Assembly: GCA_037447655.1 (NCBI GenBank)
Contig: JBBHKE010002568.1
Location: 1 to 64,000, forward strand
Reading direction: 5' to 3'
Length of the DNA: 64,000 nt
Origin: Zygnema cylindricum
Lineage: Eukaryota; Streptophyta; Zygnematophyceae; Zygnematales; Zygnemataceae
Each line of letters opens with the position of its first letter. Position 1 is the stretch's first letter. The notes beneath the pieces are model-generated. The model made no database searches. It was not told the DNA's origin and was given only the letters and a program-made list of their open reading frames with translations. Both the position numbers and the translations under genes were made by a program. Positions 1 through 19,455 of the stretch are shown in pieces.

Positions 1-744
1 TAGCGTTGAGAAATTATTAGTGTAAAGAAAAAATTAGCGTCATTCATTCTAATTTAGTGCCAGGAGACGTGGCAGATTATGGTCCACGTCCTTAAATAGT
101 GTAGTTTATTCTATTTAAGGTATTAATTTCAAAATTTTGGGGTGCCGATATAGAGTTTAGAACGCTAATAACTATTCGCGGTGTAGTATATAAAAACAAT
201 CAGTGTTATTAATTTTAATTTGGGTTCAAGGTCTTTCACCAAGAAAAAATTAACTCTAAGTTATGCATAACTCTAATTTGGGTACATTTTCCCCATAGTG
301 TAGCCAGTATAGCATGTGTTCACATAGTCGACATTTCAACATATAGGAATAGGTTCATGTGATTTTCCGTTGTCTTTATCATCGGGAATAAAATTTGATT
401 GCGCTTTTTGGTGTCGACTCACTCACTTTCACGTGTCGACGTCTTTATCTGACATACTTGCTGTACGATTGTACGAAATAACGAAGAATTTTGGTACGGA
501 ATGATACATTTTGTACACTACATTATTTTAAAAATTTCCAAATTAGAGTTATAAATGCTAACTATACAGTAGTTGTGTTACATTTTTTTATTATATTTAT
601 GTTCGAGGGTCAAAATTCGGAGTGCCGAGTAAACGTTATTAAAAGCGATTCACGGTGTAGTGACCTAAGATTAAAGTCGTCAGTTAATTGTGACATATTC
701 ACAAGCTGTATCATATTTTAACGGTTTACTACTATATACATGGT
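1..744. other. Intergenic repeat-derived DNA, no gene
   Basis: AT-rich DNA with no credible coding region. Two outward ends of a small inverted-repeat element family (called M here) are visible at 161-187 and 641-661, both reading like CGATTCGCGGTGTAGT after a GCTAATA or TTAAAAG stretch. The matching left ends are either outside the window or too decayed to place. Confidence 0.5.
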
Positions 745-1130
745 TGCACACGCCTTTTTATGACATTGTAGATGTTTACGTTTTTGTGACATTGTGACGT
801 CACGCTTACTTGTTATAATGTCTATGTTTTTAAACCTAAAACTTCCAACCACGACTTCCCTATTTTTCGTTTTTTTTCCTCTCAACCTATGACCAAATTA
901 AACGTAACAATAATGGTTTTTTTTCTTTCTCATAGTTCTTCCACTTCGTACCAATATGTCGTGTTTCATTCCCAAATAAGGCAAAGGGGGTCGATAGAGG
1001 GAGAGAGAGAGAGGGAGAGGCCACGACGGTGTAAGACTTTTGTAAAGGACCCTAAATTAAAGTAGAGGTTAAGATTACATGTAGAATTTCTTGAAGTACA
1101 TCCAAGCAACAGGCAAATAAAACCTCGCCC
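745..1130 (+). repeat. Fragment of repeat family C2
   Basis: This stretch shares the phrase TGACATTGTAGATGTTTA and the text after it with copies near 17830, 27640 and 29570. Only the middle part of the family is recognisable and no coding capacity is seen. A short GA-rich run sits at 999-1020. Confidence 0.45.
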
Positions 1131-1835
1131 TTAATGTTATATGAAATTATGGATACACAACACTTCATTTTATACAATGAGATTGTTTGGCATTTTTTTT
1201 TCCTCATAAAACTTTATCCTCAAAACTTGGATTACTGGTCACATGCTATAAACTATAACTAAAGGGAATGCAAACACCAACAAAATTTCCTACGGACTTT
1301 AACCTTCAGGTTATGTATATCATTTTAGACATTGCATGACAATCATCTTTTGACGCCAACTTCGTCATCACCTGCTGAATGTCTCAACTTTTTTGAGGGT
1401 TTGTCTTTAGTAAGTTTAGTGTTGTTGCCTCTCTGTATTATCAAACCTATAAATCAAAAACGTTTTGTCTACGTGGTATAATAATTGTACTTTTTTTTTT
1501 GCTTTTTGGCGGATGTTTTTTTTGGTTTTTAGGGTTTTCCTTAACACGTGAAGGGTTTTTCTTGTTTCATATTTTTTGTCGTAAATTTTTCCACTCCATC
1601 AAAATCGGACAAAATGCATCTCCCAAAATTGCCATGCGTCTGCAAATTGCTTCGCATGTGTACAAAAAACATCCAACTGTATTTTCGAAGCCAATATTTT
1701 TTTTCAAGATGAGTAGAATCTTAAAGACCATTTTGTGTCCGTTTGCGACCTGTTTGTAGCCAATTGTTGTTGTTCTAGACCTACCTTTGTCTTTGTCTTT
1801 GGTGTCCGAAGCAAACTTTGTGCCCCGAGCCATCC

Positions 1836-2641
1836 CTTAGGGTATGGCCCCGTGTTATTGTAACTTAGCAAACTTAATTTTTTTTATAGCAAAAACTTAC
1901 TTTGTTTTTTAGCGCAGATTTGACGGACCCGGATATCAGGTGTCCCTATGTGTAACAACAAAATTGTTACTTAACGGTGGTGTGATTGTATACGTCGACA
2001 ATGCCCTTGACGACTCTCAACGTCTACAATCTGTCTTCCCGCACCGTATTTTTCGGAACTTTTTAAACCGTTGCAAGACACATCATAATTTTTGAAACGA
2101 TTTGTTATGTCGCACTTTGCGTGACATCGTAGACGTACAGTCTTGCAGCCGCGGCTGTACAACATGCCTTTGTGTAAACCTCTCCTCTTCGGCCGCCATG
2201 ACTTCGTAGATTTTCCACTTTGGCAGATTTTTCACCTTTCTGTGAATTGACACTGCCGCATCGAGACCCCTGCAAAAAAAAACGTACAAGATGCAAGTGG
2301 ACAAAATCAAACAACCGTGTACTGTTTTTCGTTGTCAAAACTTCTGAAAACTTTTCACACATGAGAACATGTTTTCCTATTTGTCAAAGCGGTTTTTCTA
2401 TATTTAAAACACATCGCCGATATGGTTTAAGATAAGTTTGAAGATGATGTGACATTGGGTCGAGAAAACACAAGACGACAAATTTTCGTACATCCTAAGT
2501 TTGACGATGACGCAAATTGTACTCTACAATTTAGCGATTTCTTCTTACGGTTGCAACTTTAGCATTACGACACTTAGTTCTAAAGGGGGGCAAAACGACA
2601 GAAAAGCCCGTACTTAGCTACATGGAGCCTTATTCTTAATC
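1836..2641 (+). mobile_element. Degenerate copy of TIR repeat family C1
   Basis: It aligns by eye along its whole length with 23445-24205: both start with a GGCCCC-TGT-GTAACTTAGC stretch, share ACACATC-TAATTTTTGAAACGATTTG in the middle, and end near a TAGC-ACAT-G-GCC phrase. The inverted ends are clear in the other copy but eroded here. The short reading frames inside are not conserved between the copies, so I regard it as non-coding. Confidence 0.6.
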
Positions 2642-2751
2642 AAGTCCGGTCATTCTCCCCCCCCCACGTGTTTAATGTTCCACGTGTTCACACAATTGCA
2701 TGAGAACTACTCGAAAATATGTTCATTAAACTAAAAAGTAAAGATTCAAAA

Positions 2752-3109
2752 CATAGTTCAAAAGTTGGTGAAAGTAAGCCCATACAATATGCCAATTGTA
2801 CGCAAAACATACAATATGACCTTAAGACCCATATTGTATTGGTCGCAAAATGAAAAAATAGTAACAGGGTTGAGTTGCACATCGATCGATAGAGAATTAA
2901 ACGTCATGTCTAAATTTTGAAAAACATTCGGACAAAAAAATGTTTTTCTGTGAGTTTTGAGATATGTTTTATTTAAACCGTCAGATTTGGACGATCGGAC
3001 GGTCGCTGATCAAAGTAGCGATCTAAGAAGATCATATGAAAAGCCCATAACACAACTTACGACAGGACTATCGTCACGATCGGATAGAAACGCCTACTTT
3101 TGAACTATG
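2752..3109 (+). mobile_element. Family B TIR element, copy 1 (non-autonomous, hAT-like)
   Basis: It begins CATAGTTCAAAAGT and ends ACTTTTGAACTATG, which are inverted repeats of each other. It is flanked on both sides by the 8-bp duplication ATTCAAAA (2744-2751 and 3110-3117). Eight-bp duplications are typical of the hAT superfamily. There is no open reading frame of note, so this is a MITE-like passenger about 358 bp long. Other copies lie at 3808, 4763, 32522 and 36128. Confidence 0.9.
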
Positions 3110-3799
3110 ATTCAAAATAAAAAATTTGAAAGATTAGATCACGCACCGACCTAAAGTGTAAGAAACGACAAAACCATTTACAGATGGATCCAAATGAAGG
3201 GACATTTGGTTGACACTAGTTCAAATCCTGTAAAATTTGTCGGCTACACGTGGATTTTAGAATTCGATTGATTTAATTAACTCGATTCGATTTGAGGCGA
3301 GGGTGGCGTTTACGATACAGCTTGGAGATCTCATCCTAGAACGAGTTTCCTTTTTTTTAACTCTTATTTCAACGAACACATTCTCACATTTCCCCCCTAC
3401 AAAAGAAACACACGTGAGGAATTACAGCTCGACAGTTGCTGGCAGTTACTGTTACCTCACCAATGCGATGCTTTTGGAGCTTATCAAGATCCCCGGATAC
3501 GACAATCGCGACAAGCAAGCATGTTTTGTCAGAACGCACTGAACTAGCATTGATGTAAAAAGTACATATCAAACCTATAAGTCGTACCTTTTTCAGAGAA
3601 TCTGGGGATTCGCTTGTAACTTTGCAGACTGACATTGTAAAAGCGTGAATTACGCTGAATTGTCGGCGAATTGTCTTTTCAATCTTGTTACAGAACCTTA
3701 CCGATCCAAATTAGATCACAATGTGGTACGGATATTCGTACGGTCATTGGACGTACGTTATTTAGCTGCGGAAGCGAGGTCGAGAAAAAGTTCGTACTT
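3110..3799. other. Intergenic, nothing recognised
   Basis: Between family B copies. No coding region, RNA gene or further clear repeat could be supported. Confidence 0.4.
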
Positions 3800-3807
3800 A
3801 AACATAC

Positions 3808-4750
3808 CATAGTTTCAAAAGTAGGCGTTTCTATTGTAGGTCTTTTGTCGGCGCCTTCATCGTAAGTTGTGTTATGAGGTTTTCATGTGATCGTCTTAAG
3901 TCCCTACTTTGATCAGCGACCGTCCGATCGTCCAAATCTGACGATAAACCTATCGTAAGTTGTGCTATAGGCTTTTCATGTGATCTTCTTAGATCGCTAC
4001 TTTGATCAGCGACCGTCCGATCGTCCGAATCTGACGGTTTAAATAAAAAGTCGCTCAAAACTCACAGAAAAAGATTTTTTTGCCCGTTTTTTTTTTCAAA
4101 TTTAGACGACGTTTAATTTTCTATCGATCCATGTGCAACTCAACCCTGTTACTATTTTATTTCATTTTGCGGCCAATACAATATGGGTCTTAAGCATAGT
4201 TGTTCAAATCGCGCGATTTTTTCCTTTTTTATTAAAACGCATAATTCGTGACTTTTTAATAAATCGGAAAAAAACGCGATGTACTTTCTGTCCTGTAAAC
4301 TGAACGGGGAATTTACGGTAACTGACAGTATGTACAGTAACTGTACGGTTTTGTACCAATAAAGTACGGAATTTGACTAAAAGATACGCTGCACTTCCTA
4401 GTACTTTCTGTACGGTAAACTGAACAGAAATTTAGTGGGAAACGTACGAAATTGTACGAAAATTGTACGGGCTATGACGAAAAGAGACGGGAGTTGTACG
4501 GAAAATGTACAAACTGCGGGATATGTAAATTTTATTTTTGTGTACATGTACGGAACAGTACGGACGAAAATTCATTAACGGTTTTTACGATTTTTTCAAA
4601 AGGTTCAATGCGTTTGTTACGTATAATTCGTCGCGATTAAATCGTTCGCACTAAACGCCGTGAACAAACTATGGTCTTAAGGGTATACTGTATTTTTTTC
4701 GTACAATAGGCATATTGTATGGGTGTACTTTCACCTACTTTTGATCTATG
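3808..4750 (-). mobile_element. Family B TIR element, copy 4, interrupted by an A element
   Basis: The ends are CATAGTTTCAAAAGTAGGCG and CCTACTTTTGATCTATG, flanked by AAACATAC (3800-3807) and AAGCATAC (4751-4758), an 8-bp target duplication with one change. It runs opposite to copy 1. Its sequence is split at GTCTTAAG by a complete A element (4195-4673). Removing that insert and one duplicate leaves about 456 bp in line with the other copies. Confidence 0.88.
4195..4673 (+). mobile_element. Family A TIR element, copy 1, nested in B copy 4
   Basis: It starts CATAGTTGTTCAAATCG and ends GTGAACAAACTATG, forming terminal inverted repeats. Perfect 8-bp duplications GTCTTAAG flank it at 4187-4194 and 4674-4681. 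The inside is full of GTACGG-type hexamers and does not encode a transposase. It is a non-autonomous hAT-like element of about 479 bp. Related copies are at 35639 (reverse) and 36806. Confidence 0.92.
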
Positions 4751-4762
4751 AAGCATACGAAC

Positions 4763-5309
4763 CATAGTTCAAAAGTAGGCGTTTTTATGGTAGGCCTTTG
4801 GTAGGCGCACAAAACTTGGCACTAAACTCACGTTGAGTAGGCATACTGTATGGGTGTTCGTTGTGGACACTCTTTTACGGACGTACGAATCTGACGTAGG
4901 ATCATAGTTTAGCGCACGCCGACGGACGGAATTTTTTACCGAACTAAAACACGCGGACGTTCAAAATTGCAGACACTAATATGACAGATAGTCCTATCGT
5001 AAGTTGTATTATGGGCTTTTCATGTGATCTTCTTAGATCACTACTTTGATCAGAGACCGTCCGATCGTCTGAATCTAACGGTTTAAATAAGTTTTACCTC
5101 AAAACTCACAGTATTTGTTTTTTTTGTCCGATTTTTTTTCAATATTTAGACATGACGTTTAATTCTATATCGATCGATGTGCAACTCAACCCTGTAGCTA
5201 TTTTTTTTCATTTTTTGACCAATACAATATGGGTCTTAAGGGCATATTGTATGTTTTGCATACAATAGGCATATTGTATGGGCCTACTTTAACCTACTTT
5301 TGAACTAAG
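4763..5309 (-). mobile_element. Family B TIR element, copy 5
   Basis: It starts CATAGTTCAAAAGTAGGCG and ends CTACTTTTGAACTAAG (one changed end base). Perfect 8-bp duplications ATACGAAC lie at 4755-4762 and 5310-5317. It sits only 12 bp from the end of copy 4, so this locus was hit repeatedly. No coding capacity. Confidence 0.9.
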
Positions 5310-5317
5310 ATACGAAC

Positions 5318-13349
<8,032 letters not shown>

Positions 13350-14517
13350 TTTTCTAACACCATTTTTATAAATTTGGGGTGCAGGACAATAACATCAAAA
13401 ACCAAGCTTCCTTCAATTTGGACTCTACCTTTCTCATTCAATTGTTTTGCCTCTATTTAAGCAACTTTCTCGAAAATATCTTGGATCCCTACTTTTTTCT
13501 TTTTGATCTACATTTCTTTTTTCCATCTACCATATTTTTTCTTCTCCCATTCTTTTTTAGAATTGGGATTCTTGAGGTTTATCGTTTAGTGTGTACCATA
13601 TGTAACAATTTGAACGGAAACACATAGAAAACAACATCCTTGTTAAGTTTTATTATTTGTAGTATGTAGGATTTTATTTTATTCAAGCAGTTATTTGATT
13701 AGCCAATATAAAGTGACCGACTAAAAGGTGATTGTAGAGGGAAACAGAAGAAAAAACATAATTTTTCAAACCACTTTAAAAGAACCATTCATTTAGGCCA
13801 AGAACGTTAAATATAGACCGATTCCACATCGTTGTATTTTTAAAAAGTATATATTGAACTATTCTGGAGAAAGTACTTGTATTTCCATTTTCTGTCTCAT
13901 CGTTACAGAATGGAGAATGTATAACTTTTTTTTTTATCTTTGTCCTAACAAGTGCAAAGGATTTGGTGCAAATAACATTTTTTTTTTAACATTTCGACCT
14001 TTTATTCCGACTATGATTGTTGGGGACAAGTATCTCCGAAGTGGAAGGAAGAGCAAGGACAAGGAAAGGGTGACGCGAGTTGTAAAAAACTAGATACACG
14101 GGACTGACAAGCATTAAAAAATGACATGCGACATGATTTAAGTGCATTTTAGTACGACCTATGCAAATATACAGTGGTAAAGGTTAAAACACCAGATAAC
14201 ACACGCAGGTTCCGACCAAATATTGACGCCTGGCAGCATAGATGTCCTAATCGTACGAATTTGGACTTATTTAAGAAAACTATGTAGTATTCGCTTGTTT
14301 AGTAAAATTTGTAAATTTCGTACGTCTCACACTATACGGAAAACTGTACGGACATTTAAAAAAAAAGAGACGTTGGTTCATTTACGCGAGCGAATTTTGA
14401 TATGTCCTCCACTCCTCCTTCACAAGGAAGCCGCCATTGGAGACGCCACAAAATCGGCCATTAAACTTGTCATTGAAGCCACCCTTCAATTTTCCACGAA
14501 ACTAAACAGCCGCATCC
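13350..14517. other. Downstream of the GH9 gene, no gene recognised
   Basis: AT-rich sequence with several small reading frames and no recognisable product. The 3' end of the GH9 transcript should lie in its first few hundred bases, but I could not single out a polyadenylation signal. Confidence 0.4.
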
Positions 14518-16224
14518 ATGCCTAGGTCACGAGGAATCGAGTGGGAGAACGTTAAGGCTCGAGATGGAGAGTTGCTTGGGAATAACAAAATACGCATCTG
14601 TGTATATTGCAATTTCGAATACAATGGTCAAGCAACTAGGATTAGAAACCATCTGCTTGGAAATGTTAAAAGTGGGGGCTTTAAAGCTTGCATTTTATGT
14701 CCAGATGAAGTGCAAGCGGAGTTAAATGCATCAGAAACTGCAAAATCTTCTCAAAGCTCTAGAAACGCGTCTTATCCGATTTGGATGAACTCACTAGATG
14801 TCTTGGATCTAGCCACAGTAGCAAGGTACAAGGTGTTCAAGGTGTTCAGACCAAATTGTATAATACATTCAATATGCATAACAAAAAAAAGGTGGATGTA
14901 GCATGGGCAAAGGCTATCTTTGCCAATGGTTTGCAGTTTCAACTATTAGACGACCCATATTTTAAGGTAGCATTGAAGAAGACCGGGGATATAGGGTCGT
15001 CTTAAAAGTTACCTCACAAGAATACCATGAGAAATCGTCTTCTGTCTGAGACGAAAGCAACGATCACTAGCGATTTGGCAAGCTACTACAAGACCAAAAA
15101 ATCACCGGTGCCTCCATCACATCAGAACGGTTGGACGGTCGTTGATGATACACCTCTCCTAAACATTCTAGCTGTCACCCCCAAAGGTGACATGTTTCTC
15201 AAGGTGGAAGACACTTGAGGGAAAATCAAGGATGCTGAATACATTTGTCAGGTGTTAGAGAAATGAGTTCTTACAGTGGGGGTCGAGCATGTGGTACAAT
15301 TTGTGACAGATTCTACTCCTGTGAACAAGGCTGCCACCTTGATGCTCGTGGAAAAGTATCCTTCCATCACGTGGACGCCATGCGTTGCCCACGTATTGGA
15401 CCTAATATTAGAGGATTGAGGCAAGTTATCATTTATTTCAACACCAGTCCGAGAGGCGAAGGAGGTGTTGAAATTTATCATGAATCATCACATGACTGCA
15501 GCCTTGTTCCAAAAAATCTTCAAACTTAGACTTTTGAAACCTGGAGAGACCGGGTTCGCTACAAATTTTTTCATGCTACTCAAGTTTTTACAGCCTTGTT
15601 CCACAAAATCTCCAAACTTGGACTTTTGAAATGTGGAGAGACCAGGTTTGCTACAAATTTTATCATGCTACAAATATTTTTACAGGTGAAAGATAGCTTA
15701 GAGATCTTGATGTTTGACGATGCTTACAAACAGTGGTTACTGAAGTCTACATACAAATTAGAGGGTGCCAAAATTAAGAGTCTTATCTTGAACCCGAAGT
15801 TTAGGACAAGAGTGACTGAGGTTGTGACAGTTTCAGAACCTGTAGTGCAGTTCATGAGGGACTCCGACAAAGGGAGCCCAAATGTGGGGAAGGTTTATCA
15901 TGGTTTTTACACTATTAGGGAGTTCTTAATGAAGTTATCCAGCAATGGAGGAGCGCGGAATTCAAAGGCATGCAGATTTTGGAGGAGCTGAAGGTGTCTT
16001 TCATCGCCAGATGGAAGATGGCACATAGCCCCATATATGCTGCCGGCTTTATACTCGATCCCGAGTACCAAAGTGATGAGTATGGTCAACTTTCAAATGT
16101 GAAAATAATGGAAGGTTTTCAAATAATGCTTGATAAAATGTTACCCAATGTGGCGGACCAGGTTGGTCCTACTTTGACCTGTCTAAGTATAAAGGTTTTG
16201 AGGGCATATTTGGGAGGGAGGTGA
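14518..16224 (+). pseudogene. Decayed hAT transposase (BED finger and DUF659-like)
   Basis: The first frame (14518-14901) begins with a BED-type zinc-finger region: CVYCNFEYNGQATRIRNHLL with later Cys residues. Further on, spread over frames with stops, come a GDMFLK segment, VEHVVQFVTDSTPVNKAATL, and PSITWTPCVAHVLDLILED, the DUF659 block of plant hAT transposases. Later pieces near 15600-16220 (RWKMAHSPIYAAGFILDPEY) fit the stretch before the dimerisation domain. Internal stops, frameshifts and a duplicated segment (around 15503-15555 and 15588-15665) show that it is dead. The element ends were not found. Confidence 0.8.
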
Positions 16225-16764
16225 CAAAGACTTGTGCTAAGTAGATGCCAGGGTGGAAGTGGTGGCAGTAGTTTGGGGGTGTCACCCCTATCACACAGAA
16301 AGAAGCAATTAGGATCCTTGCCCAATGTTGAGTTGCCAGCTCATGTGAAAGGAGTTGGTCAACCTATGACCATATTTACTCTAAAAAATGGAACAAGTTG
16401 AAACCTAAAAGAGCCAATGATGTAGTTTGAGTCTTTAGAAATCTCAGATTATTACAGAATACCATGGATGTTTGTTAGGAGGAAAAAATGGTAGTATGAG
16501 AGGAAGAAAAATGCGAGGTAGAAGAAGAGGAGTTTGATTAAGATATGTTTGACGTAGATTTGGAGTAAAGAGAGATAGAGGAGATATATATGTTCACAAC
16601 CTACAATGAGTTGATATGTTTTTAAACTGAGAATTAGACTATATCCTCAGGTTAATACAAAGGTTGTTTTATTTTGCTTCAATATGAACTTTGTCATTTT
16701 TGACAATGGACATGTTTTTTTTATTGTGGACATTTTTTAACAATGCTATGTTGTACCAACGATG

Positions 16765-17040
16765 AGTCAGTTAGGTCGTTACTTCAATAACTAGGCAATC
16801 TAGTCGCTGGTTTAGTAACCAGGCAGTCTAGTCGCAGGTTTAAGTAACCAGGCAGTCTGATCGCTTGTTCAGTAACCAGGCAGTATGGTCGCTGGTAGTA
16901 TGGTCGCTAGTTCAGTAACCGGGTAGTCTGGTCACTGGTTTAGTAACTAGGCAGTCGGGTCGCTAGTTTAGCGACGAGGCAGTCTGAACACTGGTTCAAC
17001 AACCAGGCAGTGTGGTCGTTGGTTCAGCAACTAGGCTCTC
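16765..17040 (+). repeat. 28-bp tandem repeat array
   Basis: Eight to nine imperfect copies of a unit close to CAGTCTGGTCGCTGGTTCAG followed by TAACCAGG. Each unit contains the short palindrome CTGGTT/AACCAG around CAGT, so each copy could fold. It lies just downstream of the decayed hAT coding region and may be a subterminal repeat of that element. Confidence 0.85.
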
Positions 17041-17699
17041 ATGTCGGTTTGTTGCATGTTCCAATTTAGAGGGTTTTGAATATTTAAATATTTAAATCTG
17101 AAAAGTTTATACAATGTTTTATTTTTTTTATGCGCACTATACGTAGTATTGGTAAGTTTACTTCGTGCATTTTATACGCATATGACATCTATGCCTGACA
17201 GTTTTATTTATTTTAGTTTTATTTGATTCTTTTACGCAGAATACAAGATTTTGATCGGAGGAACGGTGTTTGATTAAAAAGAAGAGTACACTGCGAATTG
17301 TATTTTTATGTTTGAATCCTTGGGAAATCATGGATAAAAGATCATACACTCGTGTGGCGCATGCGTTGAAAGGATTTCATTCATTGTTTGGGTGATAATT
17401 TCTCTAAAATCCAGTCGTGAGGCGATTTTTGATGAAGTTTTTTGACGGGTTGGGTCCTCTTGCCCAGGGTCGAAAGAGGGAAAACGCCAAAATACGTTCA
17501 CATGACGAAAGACATAAATTGCATTCAAAGTATCGACTTGACGTTCAGTGTATTTTTGAAGAATTTATTTTTTTGTACGGCTAAAGTTTTCTTGTATGAA
17601 AATGCGTTTTGGGGGAAAACGACACAAAAATTTCTATACTTCAATACATGGGAAAATACCATATGTCAATTGTTACTTGCGCTTTCATTACTTCAAATA
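17041..17699. other. Intergenic, nothing recognised
   Basis: AT-rich spacer between the tandem array and a C2 repeat fragment. No coding or RNA gene is supported. Confidence 0.4.
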
Positions 17700-18420
17700 T
17701 ATGATAGTTGCAGACGTCTACGAAATATACGACATAATACGAAAGAAAATGTAGATGACTATCGAACTTCCTAAAATTGGCTACGTCTACAAAACAACGA
17801 CGGTTGTAGACATCAAGGTTTTTGTGACATTGTAGATGTTTAGGGTTTTGTGACATAGCGAAATCATGCTACCTTCTAACGTCACTAGTACGTCGATTTA
17901 ACGCCACAGCTTCCCGATTTCTTTTTCTTATCTTTTATCATTCAATATGCCATCAAATTCAGACCAAAAAAAATAGAAAAAAAGAAATAAAACATATCTT
18001 TCATTCAATAATATATTGTTGCATTTCATTTAAAGAAGAGAGAAAGAGGAGCGGCTGAGTGAGAAATAAGAAGAGAAATGAGGATGACTTAAAGTTTTGC
18101 AAAGGATCCATGAATAAAAGTGGAGGTCTGAGACCCCAACGGTTTTTTTTACGTACATGCTTGTGATTTTAGGAAGAACATGCGTGTGAGGAGCAAGAAA
18201 AAAAAAACGTGTACTCTCCGTTGTTCAAATTTTTTAAAGACGATTCATGCGTGCAAGGCCGTTTTTCTATTCGCCCATAGGGTATTAATTTAAATTAAAA
18301 AAGGTCGCGATTTGATTCCAGAACAAGTGTGAAGATGAGCTAGCGTGACGTCGAAGTGGGTCGAAATGATAATACTTTACAAAGTTCCAAGATGACGCAA
18401 AATGTACTTTGGTTCTTCCC
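17700..18420 (+). repeat. Fragment of repeat family C2
   Basis: It shares TTGTAGATGTTTAGGGTTT near 17830, GCCATCAAA text near 17950, and a terminal GAAGATGAGCT/GTGGGTCGAAATG phrase near 18330-18370 with 27410-28175 and 29295-30287. It is diverged and without coding capacity. Confidence 0.55.
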
Positions 18421-18600
18421 CATTTTTAGTACGGCTTAAGATTTTTTTGTTGCAAGTCCCATTTTCTGTGAAAACAACGGGGGGAATCCCTTACTTTGAA
18501 CCCATGAGCACACACCCTTACACATGTCGAAATAAAGTTGGTACAATTGTTGATTTCCGAGAAATCCGGGATTTGGCATGTCCCAAACTAGGGAAAATTA

Positions 18601-18672
18601 GCGGCCAGAGCTCGAACCTGGGACCTCTGACTTGAGCTGTCAACGCACTAACCATTGTGCCACCAACTCGAT
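18601..18672 (-). repeat. tRNA-like core, minus arm
   Basis: Read on the minus strand it runs from GAGTTGGTGGCACAATGG through CAGCTCAAGTCAGAGG to GGTTCGAGCTCTGGCCGC. The A and B boxes are good, but the T arm does not pair properly. I call it tRNA-derived rather than a functional tRNA. Confidence 0.6.
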
Positions 18673-18912
18673 GTAGAGCCTGACACTAACTACTGTGCCA
18701 CCAACTCGATGTAGAGCCTGACAGGTCCTTACCAATATATTTTAGGCGGATTCGAGTATGACGTATCACATTCTACCCCTGTTTGACCGGCTTTCCCGTG
18801 AGGGGCAGAGTTGAATTGGCACGTGAAGCCAGTTCAATACGTGGTAGAATGTGATACGTCACACTCGAAGCCGCCTTAAAAAAATAGGTATGGACCCGTC
18901 ATGCTCAACATC

Positions 18913-19006
18913 GAGCTGGTGTCATAGTGGTTAGTGCTTGGTGTCATAGTGGTTAGTGTTTTGTCAGCTCAAGTCAGAGGTCTCAAGTTCGAGCCTTAGC
19001 CGGCTC
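18913..19006 (+). repeat. tRNA-like core, plus arm
   Basis: It begins GAGCTGG and ends CCGGCTC, which would pair as a seven-base acceptor stem with one G-U pair. A 22-base duplication of the D-arm region (GTCATAGTGGTTAGTG twice) makes it too long for a working tRNA. It ends with a B box-like AAGTTCGAGCC followed by TTAGCC. Confidence 0.6.
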
Positions 19007-19455
19007 AATTTTCCCTAGAATAGAACATGCCGAATCCCGGATTTCTTAGAAATCAACATTTGCAATGCCACAAAAAATGGTTTGAAGGGTTTGGAATCTT
19101 AGTTTCAATGACCATTTTTCCAACTTTTTCATTAGTGCTGATCTTTGTGTCTTTTGTATGTGCAGCATGTGATGAGTCTGTTGGGTGGAACGTTGATCTC
19201 GCGGCGATCGCAAAAGACTTTATCCTTGTGTTGCACTTGAGATGGTAAGTGTGGTGTGTTATCCGTTCTCCTTCTGCAATGGTTAGTCATTCTCTAATTA
19301 GCTTGAATTTTCCTCCTTTCTGCAATACTAGTATGATATCGCTATCCTCGGCTTGAGGGATAGACTAAAGGTTCCTCTTGAAGTGGAACATACAAGACAT
19401 TGTTGATTGTGCGGAATGTTAGTTTTCCATCCACTAACGCCTCTATCTCAAAGTC

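Larger units (their letters stand above)
18537..19066. repeat. Foldback of two tRNA-like SINE-type units
   Basis: The arm at 18537-18778 is the reverse complement, with changes, of the arm at about 18840-19066, separated by about 60 bases. Each arm holds a tRNA-like core with candidate Pol III boxes: TGGCACAATGGTTAGTGCG and GGTTCGAGCTC in the minus arm, TGGTGTCATAGTGGTTAGTG and AGTTCGAGCC in the plus arm. In each arm the A-box portion is partly duplicated. Arm ends carry TAGAATGTGATACGTCA, seen again at 20464. Confidence 0.75.

Noticed and set aside
13378-13390. Alternative last exon of GH9 after TTTGGGGTGCAG
   Set aside because: It would add only one or two residues before a stop. The acceptor at 13286-13287 keeps frame for 20 codons, so I preferred it, with low certainty.
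18601-19006. Functional tRNA genes in the foldback
   Set aside because: The T arm does not pair in one and the D-arm region is duplicated in the other. They are better seen as SINE-type remnants.
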